From NCBI GenBank assembly GCA_038025085.1, contig CM076139.1, positions 24,887,807 through 24,951,806 on the forward strand: DNA of 64,000 bases, read 5' to 3'. Each line of letters opens with the position of its first letter. Position 1 is the first letter of the stretch. The translations under genes and the position numbers were made by a program. Shown here in pieces: positions 10,501 to 22,800 of this stretch. A model generated the notes under the pieces. It was given only the letters and a program-made list of their open reading frames with translations, made no database searches and was not told the DNA's origin. The DNA is from Tetragonia tetragonoides (taxonomy: Eukaryota; Streptophyta; Magnoliopsida; Caryophyllales; Aizoaceae).

Positions 10501-10547
10501 GGGTTTTGACTCAGTTTGCAAAACTGATGAATTGCCTCACCTTTTCC

Positions 10548-10554
10548 TTATATA
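10548..10554 (-). promoter_or_regulatory. Putative LTR TATA box
   Basis: The minus strand reads CCTATATAAGG here, about 320 nt from the nearer LTR start, a reasonable U3 position. Transcription would start around 10520. This is inferred from motif and position only. Confidence 0.5.
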
Positions 10555-10872
10555 GGTCCTCAGTCAACCCAAGTCAAATACTATTAGGTTTAGAAATTTA
10601 TTTAATAATTTTTTGATTTAAGTAACAAATTAAAACTAATTAAAACTATGTAAAACTATATGAATAATTCTTATTCATATATAAAATATTTTAATTAAAC
10701 TCCTCAAAATTAATAAATATAATGTATGAAAGTCCCATAATAATAATTAATATTATTATGGCTTTAATTGAATAAATCAAATCCTTAAATGAATATACGA
10801 TTTAATCTCCGAAACTATTTATAAATCATTTATAAATCAATATAATAATTATAGAAAATATTGCGGTATCAC

Positions 10873-11145
10873 ATTCTACCCTCCTTAAAAGAAGTTTCGT
10901 CCCGAAACTTGAGACATAAAGTAATCACTTCCCAAACAAAACGAGTTTACCTATACGAAGGTATAAAACAATTTCTAGGACACTAACATATGCAAGATGA
11001 GCAAGTACCATCGTGATTCTATGTTGATTAACATGCACCATGCAATGCTTGAACATGCAATTCGTGCAAACACGCAAAAGACGAAATTTCGAGGCGTGAC
11101 ATTCTACCCTCCTTAAAAGGAGTTTCGTCCAAAAACTAAAGTGGG
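10873..11145 (-). other. Duplicated polypurine tract / LTR-start region
   Basis: Two similar blocks of about 40 bp (10874-10915 and 11102-11145) each contain an AAGGAGGGTAGAA-type purine tract followed by TGT on the minus strand. The first tract in transcript order directly follows the pol TAA stop (11113-11115). Either one is the true polypurine tract and the other a duplicate, or the LTR edge was duplicated. Confidence 0.6.
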
Positions 11146-11935
11146 ACTAGTACCTTCTAGGAAGAGGTCTGGATACTTCTCGCGCATCATGGATTCAGCT
11201 TCCCATGTTGCTTCCGCTTGACCTTGTCGAGACCAAACGACTTTGACAATCGGAATAGTCTTTGTTCGAGTTGAGCGCTCTTTGCGATCCACTATATTGA
11301 TAGGACGCTCTTCATAAGTCAAACATTCATCGAGATCGATCGTTTCAGGTTGAACGACATGAGTTGGATCATGTACGTATCGGTTCAGCTGAGAGACATG
11401 AAACACACTATGGACTTTTCCAAGTTCCACTAATCGATAAGCAACCTCACCAATCCTTTCCAGAATCTCGTAAGGTCCAATATAACGAGGAATTAACTTC
11501 CCCTTACGACCAAAACGCATGACACCTTTGGTAGGAGATACTCGCAAAAGTACCATGCTTCCTACCTCAAACTCTTCAGGTCTACGACCTCTATCTGCGT
11601 ACGATTTCTGGCGATCTTGAGCACTACGCATCTTTGCTTGAATAACTTTGACCAGGTCGACGGTCTGCTGGATCATTTCAGGACCCAAAACTGCAGTTTC
11701 ACTAATATCATTCCAACAAACGGGCGATCTACACTTCCTACCATACAATGCTTCATATGGTGCTCGATCAATGCTTCAATGATAGCTATTGTTGTATGAA
11801 AACTCGATCAACGGAATATGTGTATCCCACGAGCCTTGATATTCGAGAGCACACGCTCGTAGCATATCCTCCAAGGTCTGAATCGTTCTTTCCGTCTGAC
11901 CATCAGTCGCAGGATTATAAACTGAAATGTTTTGA
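11113..11935 (-). pseudogene. Ty3/gypsy integrase C-terminus with chromodomain, broken
   Basis: The minus-strand frame reads through the C-terminal half of the integrase catalytic region ([19 protein letters not shown], then YEALYGRKCRSP). The GPY/F-type domain follows (KLIPRYIGPYEILERIG, VFHVSQLNRYV), then a chromodomain-like tail (VKVVWSRQGQAEATWE, ending KYPDLF). The GPY and chromodomain combination marks a chromovirus, probably Tekay-like. An in-frame TGA at 11776-11778 interrupts it, and everything upstream of the TDGQ region is lost at about 11935. Confidence 0.9.
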
Positions 11936-11944
11936 AGGGGCAGC

Positions 11945-12300
11945 ATTATAAACTGAGTTTATCTTCCAGCAGATACAGAGTATGGTCAGAGTAAGAATAC
12001 CGGTTTGCAGAACAAGGAACATTACAAGGAGGGATAAGGCTTGGATAGAAATACTATAGGGTCTTGTGTCTGGTTTCTATGTTTTGTTTGCTATAAAAGT
12101 TGGTGTTTGTAATCTGTTTTGTACCTTGTCTTGTTGTTTTTAGTCTGTAATGACTGGTTTAGGTTTGATCTGAGGAGTGCAGACATGGAGGAACCCTACC
12201 TAGTAGGTGGCCTCTAGCTTTGCTTTGCCTCTTAGGTTGTAAATATGCTATTTTACAGCTTTATTAATGCAATTCTACCGTTTGCACCAAAAGAAAAAAA
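11945..12300 (+). mobile_element. LINE C, 3'-end fragment
   Basis: The last codons of ORF2, a short divergent 3' UTR and an A-rich tail (12291-12300) run straight into acattggcatcgc of the next satellite. The family hairpin CCTAC-CTA-GTAGG is at 12195-12207. The UTR differs from the other copies, so this is another subfamily that shares the target and the hairpin. Its left end is a rearranged junction with the chromovirus, where attataaactga is repeated at about 11922 and 11945. Confidence 0.85.
11955..12059 (+). pseudogene. LINE C ORF2 extreme C-terminus
   Basis: About 34 codons match the basic tail of ORF2 (QQIQSMVRVRI, then RRDKAWIEIL before TAG). It corresponds to the QQIQ...RIQQCS...KINSKDK tail of the other copies. 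It is too short to be functional. Confidence 0.8.
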
Positions 12301-12607
12301 ACATTGGCATCGCGTAAAACCGCCCTTACAAGCCTATCAGGGACCCAATAACCGACCCTGGGGGCCTCCCATGTCCCTTAGGGGTCTCCCGTGCGATATA
12401 GGGCGAAAATATTAACAACGAAATTTTTGCAACCGGAGGCCAAGAACACGTCGCCTATAGTATTCCTGGGGCCCAGTTTCCGTTTTGGCCCAAAACATTT
12501 TCGGGGGGTCTATCATGGCCCTAGGGGAGCCTCCGTGCCCCGGGAGGGCACCTTGATCCCCGAACTCCGATATCACACATGTCGCCCGTTTTCGGGCCCT
12601 AACATTG
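12301..12607. repeat. Satellite monomer (301 bp)
   Basis: A standard monomer starts at acattggcatcgc after the LINE C tail and runs to a clipped acattg at 12602-12607, where LINE D begins. Confidence 0.9.
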
Positions 12608-12659
12608 CTCTCTGCTTCGGCCTCTCCAGCGCAAGCTCATGAAACAGCGCTGAGTTCGA

Positions 12660-14055
12660 ATGGGGAAGAAGGAAAAAGCTAAGAGGGGAAAGGAAACTCA
12701 GATTGACGATGCGGGGAATTCAGGGAATAAACATTGTACAACGAAAATTGCAACCCCAAAACAAAAAAAACATCAGAAATCATGAAAACCTAGATAGAGT
12801 CATGCGAAATCTTGCGGACGAATTGGAAGATTCTGAGGTAATGACGCCGGATATCCAAAATGAAACCGTGCAGCGAATGGAACTAGCTCAGGAAAAGATC
12901 AATTCGTGGCTGTCAAAAATGAAGGAAAAGGCAAAATCACAAAGCTCATCTGAATCGGAGGAAGAAGCACCGGAGCAAGAACAGCAACAGGAAGCTACAG
13001 ATTTCGGTAAGGTTTCAGGTTGGGATAAATTTGACATATCTAAATTGAAAAATGCTGGCTTTAAATTGGATTATGTTGCACCAAATTTGCATGATGGCAA
13101 ACCAGTAGGGGAAGTCAATTTAATGGATATTGAATCAGAAATTGATTACTGGAACAAAGCCGTAGTGTGCTATGTTATGGGCTCTAAACCCCCAATTACA
13201 GTACTTAGTGGTTTCCTAAGAAGAATTTGGGGAAAAAAAGGGATGAACAAGATAGCAAGTTTGAGAAATGGACTAGTTTTGGTTAGATTTGATTCCATGG
13301 AGCAACGAGATACAGTCATCCAGGAGGGGGTGTACCATTTTGATAACAAACCAATGATTGTTAGGCCATGGTCAGAAAGCATAGACTATGAGCAAGAGGA
13401 ACTCACCTCTGTACCAATCTGGGTTAAATTCCCGGGACTCAATGTCAAGTATTGGAATGCAGTGGGTTTGAGCAAAATCTCGAGCCTAATTGGGAGACCA
13501 ATGATGGCAGACAGAAATACTGAGCTCAAAGTGGGAATACACTATGCTAGGGTGCTGATTGAAGTGCAAATAGGAGAGGAATACCCAGAGAAAGTGCATT
13601 TCAAGAATGAGAGGGGAAACACTGTGGAACAAGCAGTAGAATATGACTGGAAGCCAATTCTGTGCAACCACTGTAAACAATATAGCCACGGTGAAGCAGA
13701 ATGCAGGAAAAAGAAGACTGTGTATGCACCTGTGCAACAAGGGCAAGTGCATACAAAGCCTGCACAGCAGGAAATCCCAAGGAATCAGCAATGGCAGCCT
13801 GCAGGGAAAGGTAGAGGGAGAGCCAGGAATACAGGAAGAGGTGCAAGAACAGGAAAAGGCTACTACAGACAAGTCCAGCATGCCAAAACTGTTATGCAAA
13901 ACAGTTTTGACATTCTGCAAAATCACGAAGAAATACAGGAAAAACAAAAAGAACTGCCAGCACCAGTAGGGTACCCTGAGCAACAAACAGAACAGAACTT
14001 AGAGGAGGTGCCACTGCATGGTAAGTCCCCCATCTTGACTGGTAGTCATGGATAG
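12660..14055 (+). pseudogene. LINE D ORF1 (DUF4283 + CCHC), one frameshift
   Basis: The start MGKKEKAKRG at 12660 is the family start. A one-base excess in the A-run at about 12761-12773 shifts the frame, after which the protein is open to the stop (12703-14055 frame). DUF4283 lies around WDKFDISKLKNAGFKLD to GRPMMADRNTEL, the knuckle is CNHCKQYSHGEAEC, and a GRGRARNTGRG-type tail follows. A 4-5 residue N-terminal part after the A-run is divergent. Translation from an internal ATG could still give a nearly complete protein. The stop overlaps the ORF2 ATG by 8 nt. Confidence 0.92.
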
Positions 14056-17000
14056 GGTACTAATTTGGAATGTCAGAGGCCTTATTGGCCCAAATAAACA
14101 GAGAGATGTTGCTCTCTTTTGCAAAAAAAATAATTGTGGGTTGGTAGCTTTTCTTGAAACAAAAATCAGATTAGTTAACCTAGAAAAATACAAAAATTGT
14201 TTCATGCCAGGGTGGGAATCTTACAGTAATCACAGTGAGCATAGATTGGGTAGAATATGGTTAAGATGGCTACCAAGCATTTTTAATGTGGATATTTTAT
14301 TCTCCTCTGTGCAAATGATTATCTGTAAAGTAGTAAATATTGTGAAAAAAATGGAATTTGTGATGAGCTTTGTTTATGGCTTAAATGAAAAGGAGGAAAG
14401 GAGAGTACTATGGAAGGACTTAAATGATTATGCAATTAATTGCAACACCCCATGGTTTGTAGGGGGGGATTTCAATAATGTACTGTACCCTGAAAATAGA
14501 AAAGGTGGTGCACCAGTCACTTATGCAGAAATACAGGAATTTAAAGAGTGCATAGGAAAATGCTTTCTCACTGAAATGGGGTGGTCAGGGTGCCAGTTTA
14601 CTTGGAATAATAGACATGAAAAAGGGGGGAGAGTATATTCTAAAATTGATTGGGCTTTTGTAAACAGTTTATGGCTCCAGGAATTAGATCAATCAGAGCT
14701 TGTATTCCTTCTAGAGGGGGTCTCAGACCACTCCCCAATCTGTCTGTCTCTCCATAGAGAAGACACAAAAAAAACCATACCCTTTAAATACTTCAACATG
14801 TGGAGCCTCCACTCTGAATTTCAAGCTAAGGTGCAGCAAGCCTGGAATTTCAGAACACAAGGCACAAAAATGTTCAGAGTGTACCAAAAAATGAAAAAGG
14901 TGAGGAAAGTGCTAAAAAAGCTAAATAGGAATGAATTCACAGACTTCCTGGCACAAGCAGATACAACCAGGATAGCCATGACTCAAGCACAGATTGAAGC
15001 AAACAATGAGCCACTAAATGAGTCAAGGCAACAGAGAGAATTACAGGCCAGGAAAAAATACAACGAGGTCAACATGGCAGCTGAAAACTTCCTACAGCAG
15101 AAAAGCAAGGCAAAGTGGATTCAATTAGGGGATGGAAACAATCAATTCTTCCATGCACTTATGAAGCAAAGAAGGAATAACAACAGAATTCAATCCATCA
15201 GGACACAGCAGGGTACTCTTTTGGAGGATCAGAATCTAGTTATGCAAGAATTTGTAAACTTCTACAAGGATATGCTGGGGGTAACAGGGGTCAGAACAAG
15301 AAAAGCTGAAGACAGATACTTCCAAGCAGGTCACAGACTAGACATCCACCAACAAATGAACCTCATAGCCTCTGTGAATACAGAAGAGGTGAGAAAGGCA
15401 ATGTTTGCAATTGATTGCAATAAAAGCCCGGGACCTGATGGCTTTGGATCAGGGTTCTTCAAAGAAGCATGGCCCATTGTAGGGGAAGAAGTAACTGGAG
15501 CTATAATTGATTTTTTTGAATCATCTAGAATGCTCAAGGAGGCAAATGCTACAAACATATGCCTTGTACAGAAGATACAAAACCCAAAAAAGGCATCAGA
15601 TTTCAGACCAATAGCCTGCTGTAATACAATATACAAGTGCATAGCCAAGATCTTGTGTGGGAGACTGGCAGTAGTCCTCCCTGAGCTAGTGTCTGTCAAC
15701 CAGGGAGCCTTTGTTGCACAGAGGTCCATTGTCAACAACATTATGATTTGTCAGGACCTATTTAAGCATTATAACAGGAAACAATCGTCTCCTAGATGCT
15801 TAATGAAGATAGACATAAGGAAGGCATATGACACAATTCACTGGGGATTTGTGAAGGAAATGCTGCAAGGGTATGGATTCCCTGAAAAATTTCAGTGGTT
15901 GGATACTTCAGTGCATCAAAATAGCAAGCTTCAGTATTAATATAAATGGGGAAACACATGGACACTTTATTGCTAAACGTGGCATCAGACAAGGTGACCC
16001 CATCTCCCCATTAATATTTGTACTGGTAATGGAATATTTGTCAAGAAACCTGAAAATAGCTTGCATGGACAAGACCTTCAGCTCGCACCCCATGTGCAAA
16101 GAGCTAGCACTAAGTCATCTGTGTTTTGCAGATGACTTAATGTGCTTCTGTAAAGCAGACACAGCATCTGTGAGCATAATGATGAACAACATAAATCATT
16201 TCTCAAAAGCAACAGGCCTGTATGCAAACAAGGAGAAATCAAACATATACCTAGCAGGGGTGGATGAACAAAGGAAAAATGCACTGTTACAGCTCTCAGG
16301 CTTCAGAGAGGGTACCTTGCCCATGAGATACCTAGGGGTCCCACTGTCCCCTTCGAAATGGAGCAAAATAGATTGTGAATGTCTGGTGGATAAAATGTCA
16401 AAGAAGCTGCAAATTTGGGCTTCAAGGAACCTTTCATATGCAGGAAGAGTCCAACTAATAAACTCTGTTTTATTCTCAATTCATGTATACTGGTCTAGTA
16501 TCTTCATAATGCCAACTGGAGTACTGAAAAGTGTGGAGCAAAAGTGTAGATTTTTCTTGTGGGGGACAACTGAGCACAAACACAAGACAAGCTTGGTGGC
16601 ATGGGATATGGTATGTAGACCAAGAAACAATGGAGGACTTAATGTCAAGAACTGTAAATGGTTCAATATAGCCCTGAATGGCAAACATATCTGGGATATT
16701 GCAACAAAAAAAGACACTCTGTGGGTGAGATGGATCAATGGGGTGTACCTGAAAGGTGTTAACATCTGGAATTATGCTCCAATATGGGGCACCAGCTGGT
16801 ACTGGAACAAACTGAACAAGATCAAAAGCTACTTCCAGGGGCAATACACAACAAGGGGGGTTTGGAAATTTAGTTCTGATGGTATATACTCTGATGGAAG
16901 TGGATATAGAATGCTACAGGGTAACATGACAAAATGCAGGCATGCAGATTTGATATGGGGAAAGATATCCATGCCTAGACATAGCTTTTGCCTATGGCTA

Positions 17001-17444
17001 GCCCAAATGGATAGACTGTTAACAAAGGACAGACTACAGAGAATGGGATTTCTGAATGGGGATGCTCTGTGCTACCTGTGCAAGCAGGAACCAGAGGAAC
17101 ACAACCACCTGTTCTTCAAATGCAAAGTGTCAGCTGCAATCCTGGAACAGTTAAGGGCATGGTTACAAATCTCAGCAACAGCAAATACAATCCAGGGGAT
17201 GTTTAACTGGATCAGCAGGCAGAAATACTCGAGACTCAGAAAGGATATATATGCATCAGGGTTAGTAGCAGCAGTATACTGGGTGTGGAGATGCAGGAAT
17301 ACCCACTATGTTGGCAAAGGCAATATACCAGTTCCGCAGATCATACTACAGGTTCAGCAAGCAGTCAGATGCAGAATTCAACAATGCTGCAACAGCAAAA
17401 GGAAGATCTCCAGCAGGGACAAGAGCTGGATAGGGGAAATATAG
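14048..17444 (+). pseudogene. LINE D ORF2 (endonuclease-RT-zf-RVT), one frameshift
   Basis: This is a polyprotein-like ORF2 of about 1131 codons. The AP endonuclease is first (WNVRGL, FLETK, GGDFNNVL, SDHSPI). The reverse transcriptase follows (NKSPGPDGFGSGFF, FRPIACCNTIYK, KIDIRKAYDTIHW, RGIRQGDPISPL, CFADDLMCF), and then zf-RVT (CYLCKQEPEEHNHLFFKC). All catalytic residues expected for both enzymes are visible. The only lesion seen is one extra base at about 15885-15892, between RT motif A and the RQGDP motif. By family knowledge the protein nicks the target and reverse-transcribes its own RNA there. Confidence 0.93.
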
Positions 17445-17799
17445 ACTGAAGTTAGAAGATTATGCAGTAGGGTCCAGCAGTTCAGAAATACAAAAGATTC
17501 AGCAGGGGATCAGCAGCAGGTTGCTGAAGATAGACAGAATGAGGGATCAAAGAATATGCAGCAGACTTGAAAGGCCAGGAAACAGATGTCTCCGGAAGGA
17601 GTCAGTAGCAGGTTGCTATGGAGCAGTGAAGAACAAAGCATCAGGTTTCTGAAAACAAGCAGGAATCAGACAGCAGAGCCCTGCAGGGGATCTGAGTGAG
17701 TAATGGAACTCAGGCAGTAGGTCTCAGCAGGGTATCTGTAGTAGGCTGCTGAAGCTAGGCAGAGTGAAGAAGAAATAAAATTCAGCAGATCAGAAAGAA

Positions 17800-17900
17800 T
17801 GAGGGCCAGAATGCAGCAATCAGTGAGGACCCGAATGCAGCAATGCAGCAGGCTGAGAAAGATCAACAGCAGGGATAAAAAATGGTTAGAGAGATTTTCA
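17800..17900 (+). pseudogene. Second ORF2 3'-terminus embedded in LINE D 3' UTR
   Basis: About 100 bp beyond the real ORF2 stop match the ORF2 tail of another subfamily (RTRMQQCSRLRKINSRDKKWLERF), followed by that subfamily's 3' UTR as seen in LINE J. The element therefore has a composite 3' end. Confidence 0.8.
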
Positions 17901-18499
17901 GCTGATCTGTGTACCACAGCAGACCCAGCAGATAGGTAGGACCAGACTCCAGGAGAGGTTTTTGCAGGAAAAACAGAAGAAATGCAGGACTCCAGTACCT
18001 GTATAGGGAGCTAGACAGTAGAGTGATGTGGATCAGCTTGATTGGGCACACCAGGTAGATGAAGCAAGAAAGAAGGAGGAATGAATCAGCTCCTGGAAGT
18101 TTTTGTTGTAATATTTTAAGATATATATGTTTTTGTATTTTGCTGTAAGTTAGAAATAATTTTTGCAAATTGTAATGTTTACAGAGATGGTGAGAAACAA
18201 TATTTGCAAATTGTAATGTTTACAGAGAGGGTGAACCACTGTCTGTAGTGAGTTGCACCAGATTGAAGGGATGTAAGGTAGTAGAGGGATGTAGCAAAAA
18301 GGAACCGTACCTAGTAGGTGGCCTTGGATCTGCATTGCCTAAGGACTGTAATCTTGTTACATTACAGAGAGCAATAATACAATTTCTGACTTGCACCAAA
18401 AAAAAAATAAAAACAAAAAAAACATTGGCATCGCAAAAAATGCTCTCGTCTCTCTCCTCTGCACCGCTCGTTCGCCATTGACGCAGCCGTGAGTTTTCA

Positions 18500-19898
18500 A
18501 TGGGGAAGAAAGACAAGGCGAAACGAGGGACAGATAAGCACGATGAAATTGGGGAAAATTCAGCTGCACCATGTCCAACAAAAACTGGGAATCATAGGCA
18601 AGTTTCAAGCACCAATCGAGACAACCTAGATCGAGTTGTGCGCAATCTTACAGACGAATTGGAAGCACCGGAGGTCATGACTCCCGAAGTACAAACAAGA
18701 AACAGTTCAACAAATGGAATTAGCAAGAGAAAAGATCAATACTTGGCTCTCGAAGATGAAGGAAAAGGCAAGAACACACTTCTCGTCTGAAGATGAGGAT
18801 GAAGGCTCAGACCAAGCCATTCAGCAAGAAACTGCAACTGCAGGTAACACCTCAGCTTGGGAAAAATTTGACATCTCCAAATTGAAAAATGCGGTATTTA
18901 AATTGGATTTTATTGCGCCTAAAATGCATGAGGGAAAACCTGTGGGGGAAATTAACTTCATGGACATTCAGTCTGAAATTAATTACTGGAATCAAGCAGT
19001 TGTTTGCTATGTCATGGGGTCTAGACCACCAATTAATGTGTTAAGTGGGTTTCTAAGAAGAATCTGGGCAAAGCGGGGGATGAAGAAAATCGCTATGATG
19101 AAAAATGGATTGGTTTTGGTTCGTTTTGACTCCCTAGAGCAGAGGGATGCAGTATTACAGGAGGGGGTCTATCACTTTGACAATAAACCCATGATTGTAA
19201 GACCATGGTCTGAAAATGTAGATTACGCACAAGTGGAACTGACCTCGGTGCCAATTTGGGTAAAATTCCCGGGACTTAATGTGAAATACTGGAATGCAAT
19301 GGGTTTGAGCAAGATTGCAAGTCTTGTAGGAAGACCAATGATGGCAGATAGAAACACAGAGCTCAATGTTGGGATTCAATATGCCAGAGTGATGATTGAA
19401 GTGGAAATTGGTGTTCAATACCCAAACAAGGTTCACTATAAGAATGAGAAGGGTAATATTGTGGAACAGGAAGTGGAATATGACTGGAAGCCTACCCTAT
19501 GCAGCCATTGCAAACAATATGGGCATAGTGAAGCTGATTGCAGAAAGAAAAATGCTACAGTTCCTGTGAGACAAACATTACCAGCAAAGAATTAACCAGT
19601 ACAACAAATAAACCCCAGGAAACAGCAGTGGCAGAATGCTGGGAGGGGAAGAGGAAGATTGGGCAATGCAGGGAGAGGATTAAGAGCTGGAGGAGGCTAT
19701 TACAGACAAATTTAGCAACAACAAAAGGAGAATACACACACACAGAATCCCTTTGCAGTCCTGCAAAATGAAGGTGAAGCACAGGAAACACAATTATCAG
19801 AAAATGACAATACAGAACCTGACATACAGGAGGATCTGCACATAGATATGGTTCCAGCACATGGTAAGGCCCCTATCTTGACTGTTAGTCATGGATAG
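18500..19898 (+). pseudogene. LINE E ORF1, frameshifted
   Basis: It starts MGKKDKAKRGTDKHDE. A one-base insertion near 18695 shifts the frame into the long open part (18714-19595) that holds the DUF4283 domain and the knuckle CSHCKQYGHSEADC. A small insertion near 19585 and a CAG-to-TAG stop at 19713-19715 break the RG-rich tail. The C-terminal TVSHG and the ATGGATAG overlap with ORF2 (19891-19898) are intact. It is closest to LINE B. Confidence 0.9.
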
Positions 19899-22800
19899 GA
19901 TCCTTATATGGAATGTAAGAGGCCTGAATGGCCCAAATAAGCAGAGGGATGTAGCCCTTTTCTGCAAAAAAAAACAATTGTGGATTGGTAGCTTTCTTAG
20001 AAACAAAAATTAGAGTAATTAATTTGGAAAAATGCAAAAATAGGTTCATGCCAGGATGGGAATCCTATAGTAATCACAATGAGCATGGACTGGGTAGAAT
20101 TTGGATAAGATGGTTGCCAGATATCATTCATGTTGTTGTGATTTTCTCTTCAGTGCAAATGATTACCTGGAAGGTAATTAATTTAGTGAAGAAAGAAGAA
20201 TTTGTGGTGAGTTTTGTGTATGGGCAAAATGAAAAAGAAGACAAAAAACAATTATGGAAGGATCTGAGTGATTATGCAATTAATTGTAATAATCCTTGGA
20301 TTGTTGGTGGGGATTTTAATAATGTCATGTTTCCTGGAAACAGACAAGGAGGGCAACCAGTTACTCTTGCTGAAATACAGGATTTTAAAACCTGTATTGA
20401 GGGTTGTTTACTCACTGAAATGGGTTGGACTGGGTGCCAGTACACATGGAACAATAGGCATGAGGAGGGGGGGACAGTTTACTCTAAAATTGACTGGGTT
20501 TTTACCAATAGCCTATGGCTGCAGGAGTATGATCAGTGCACCCTACAGTTTCTACCAGAGGGTGTATCTGACCACTCTCCTATTTGCTTAACACTACAAA
20601 AAGAAACCACAAAAAGAAACATCCCTTTCAAATTTTTTAACATGTGGAGCCTCCACTCTGAATTCCATGCATTGGTGCAGCAAGCATGGAATTGCAGAAC
20701 ACAGGGCACAAAAATGTTCAGAGTGTACAAGAAGCTGAAAAGGGTGAGAAATGTAATGAAAAAGCTAAATAGAGATGAATTTAGTGATATTTTAGCTCAT
20801 GCTGATATTGCTAGAACTACAATGACCCAAGCCCAGTTAGAAGCAAACAAGGAGCCTCTCAATGAGACACTACAGTAAAAAGAGGTACAGGCAAGAAAGA
20901 GGTATAATGAGGTTAACATGGCAGTTGAGAACTTCTTACAGCAGAAGAGCAAAGCTAAGTGGGTTCAACTGGGAGATGGAAACAACCAATTTTTTCATGC
21001 AGTGAGGAAACAGAAAAGACAAAAGAACAGGCTTCATTGTATCAAGACACAAGAGGATGTTTTATTAGAAGACCAGGATCTGATTGTTGAGGAATTTGTG
21101 GGGTTTTACAGGAAAATGCTAGGAGTATCAGGGGTAAGGGACACAACAGCAGAGAGCAGTTTCTTCTCAGCAGGACATAAACTGGACATACACCAACAGA
21201 TGACCATGAGTGCCCCAGTGAGTGCTGCAGAAGTTAAATCAGCTATGCTTGACATTGACAGTAACAAAAGTCCAGGCCCTGATGGTTTTGGATCAGGTTT
21301 TTTCAAAGCAGCTTGGCATATTGTGGGAGAAGATGTGACTGAAGCCATCATTGACTTTTTTGATTCATCTAAAATGCTCAAAGAGGTGAATGCCACTACC
21401 CTGTGTCTAGTGCAGAAGATAGCAAATCCAGAGAAGGCATCTGATTACAGACCAATTGCCTGCTGCAATACCATCCACAAATGCATCTCCAAGATTCTGT
21501 GTGGGAGATTGGCAAGAGTGCTTCCTGACCTAGTTTCTGTGAACCAGGGTGCCTTTGTGGCTCAGAGATCAATTGTACACAACATAATGATTTGCCAGGA
21601 TCTTATTAAGCATTACAACAGGAAATAATCCTCTCCTAGATGCTTGATGAAGATCGACCGAAGGAAAGCCTATGACACAATTCATTGGAATTTTGTCAAG
21701 GAGATGTTACAAGGGTATGGGTTTCCTGTAAAATTCATTGGCTGGGTACTAGAATGCATCCAAACTGCAAGTTTCAGCATCAACATGAATGGGGAGGTTC
21801 ATGGTTTTTTCCCTGCTAAACGTGGCATTAGGCAGGGTGATCCAATATCCCCACTAATTTTTGTGTTGGTAATGGAATATCTTTCTAGAATCCTGAAAAT
21901 AGCCTGTATGGATAAGAGCTTCAATTGGCATCCCATGTGCAAAGAACTGGCACTGAGTCACCTATCTTTTGCTGATGACCTGATGTGCTTCTACAAAGCA
22001 ACACCTGAATCTGTGAGTATCATGATCAACAGCTTAAACTATTTTTCACAAGCTACTGGATTATTTGCAAATAAAGAGAAATCTAACATGTATATTGCTG
22101 GGGTAAGTGAACAAGTGAGGAATGAGCTGTTAGACTTATCAGGGTTCAGGGAGGGTTCACTACCCATGAAGTACCTGGGAGTTCCACTATCTCCATCTAA
22201 ATGGAGCAAAATTGATTGTGAATGCTTGGTGGATAAAATGACAAAAAAGCTTCAGATTTGGGCATCCAGAAATCTCTCATATGCAGGAAGGGCCCAACTT
22301 ATTAACTCTGTATTATTCTCCATACATGTGTACTGGTCAAGCATTTTTATAATGCCTGCTGGGGTACTCAAAAGTGTAGAGCAGAAGTGCTGACTTTTCC
22401 TGTGGGGTTCTACTGATCAGAAACAGAAGACCAATCTGGTGGCATGGGATATGGTTTGCAGACCAAGGAAAAATGGTGGACTAAACATCAAAAATTGCAA
22501 AAGGTTTAAAATTGCTTTAAATGGGAAGCATATTTGGGATTTAGCCACAAAAAAAGACACTTTGTGGGTTAAATGGATAAATGGGGTGTATTTAAAGGGA
22601 ATTAATTTCTGGAACTATGTTCCTGTGTGGGGTGCCAGTTGGTACTGGAAAAAGCTTAACAAAATCAAAAGCCATTTTCAGGACCAATACTCAGCTAGAG
22701 GAGTGTGGAAGGGCACTGTTGATGGGCTCTATTCTGCTGCAAGTGGATACAGTGTACTGACAGGGGCCATGCCAAAATCAAGACATGCTAACCTGATTTG

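Larger units (their letters stand above)
8272..11935 (-). mobile_element. Ty3/gypsy chromovirus remnant: 3' LTR plus end of pol
   Basis: On the minus strand the order is the integrase C-terminal part with a chromodomain-like end (11935 to 11113), a purine-rich tract, then a long LTR ending GGGTGTTACA at 8272. The LTR start is ambiguous: TGTCACGCC at 11101 directly after the tract beside the pol stop, or TGTGATACC at 10873 after a second, similar tract. The LTR is thus 2.6-2.8 kb, within the range of Tekay/Del-type elements. The 5' LTR, gag, protease, RT and most of integrase are absent. The break at about 11935 leads into a LINE tail. Confidence 0.88.
12608..18421 (+). mobile_element. LINE D, full-length and nearly intact
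   Basis: At 5.8 kb this is the most complete copy: a leader of about 50 nt, ORF1, ORF2, a 3' UTR of about 950 nt and an A-rich tail (about 18398-18421) that runs into acattggcatcgc at 18422. The hairpin at about 18306-18318 is CCGTAC instead of CCTAC. Only two single-base insertions disturb coding. The left target motif is clipped to acattg, and about 40 nt of the usual leader seem to be missing. The 3' UTR contains a second copy of an ORF2 terminus (17800-17900). Confidence 0.93.

Noticed and set aside
10048..10521. Long Ser/Leu/Pro-rich frame on the minus strand
   Set aside because: It lies in the GA/CT-rich low-complexity part of an LTR, just downstream of a TATA box. Composition alone explains the lack of stops.
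13486..13986. Long minus-strand frames opposite LINE ORF1 and ORF2
   Set aside because: They recur opposite each copy as a consequence of A-rich sense coding sequence. They have no domains and no independent conservation.
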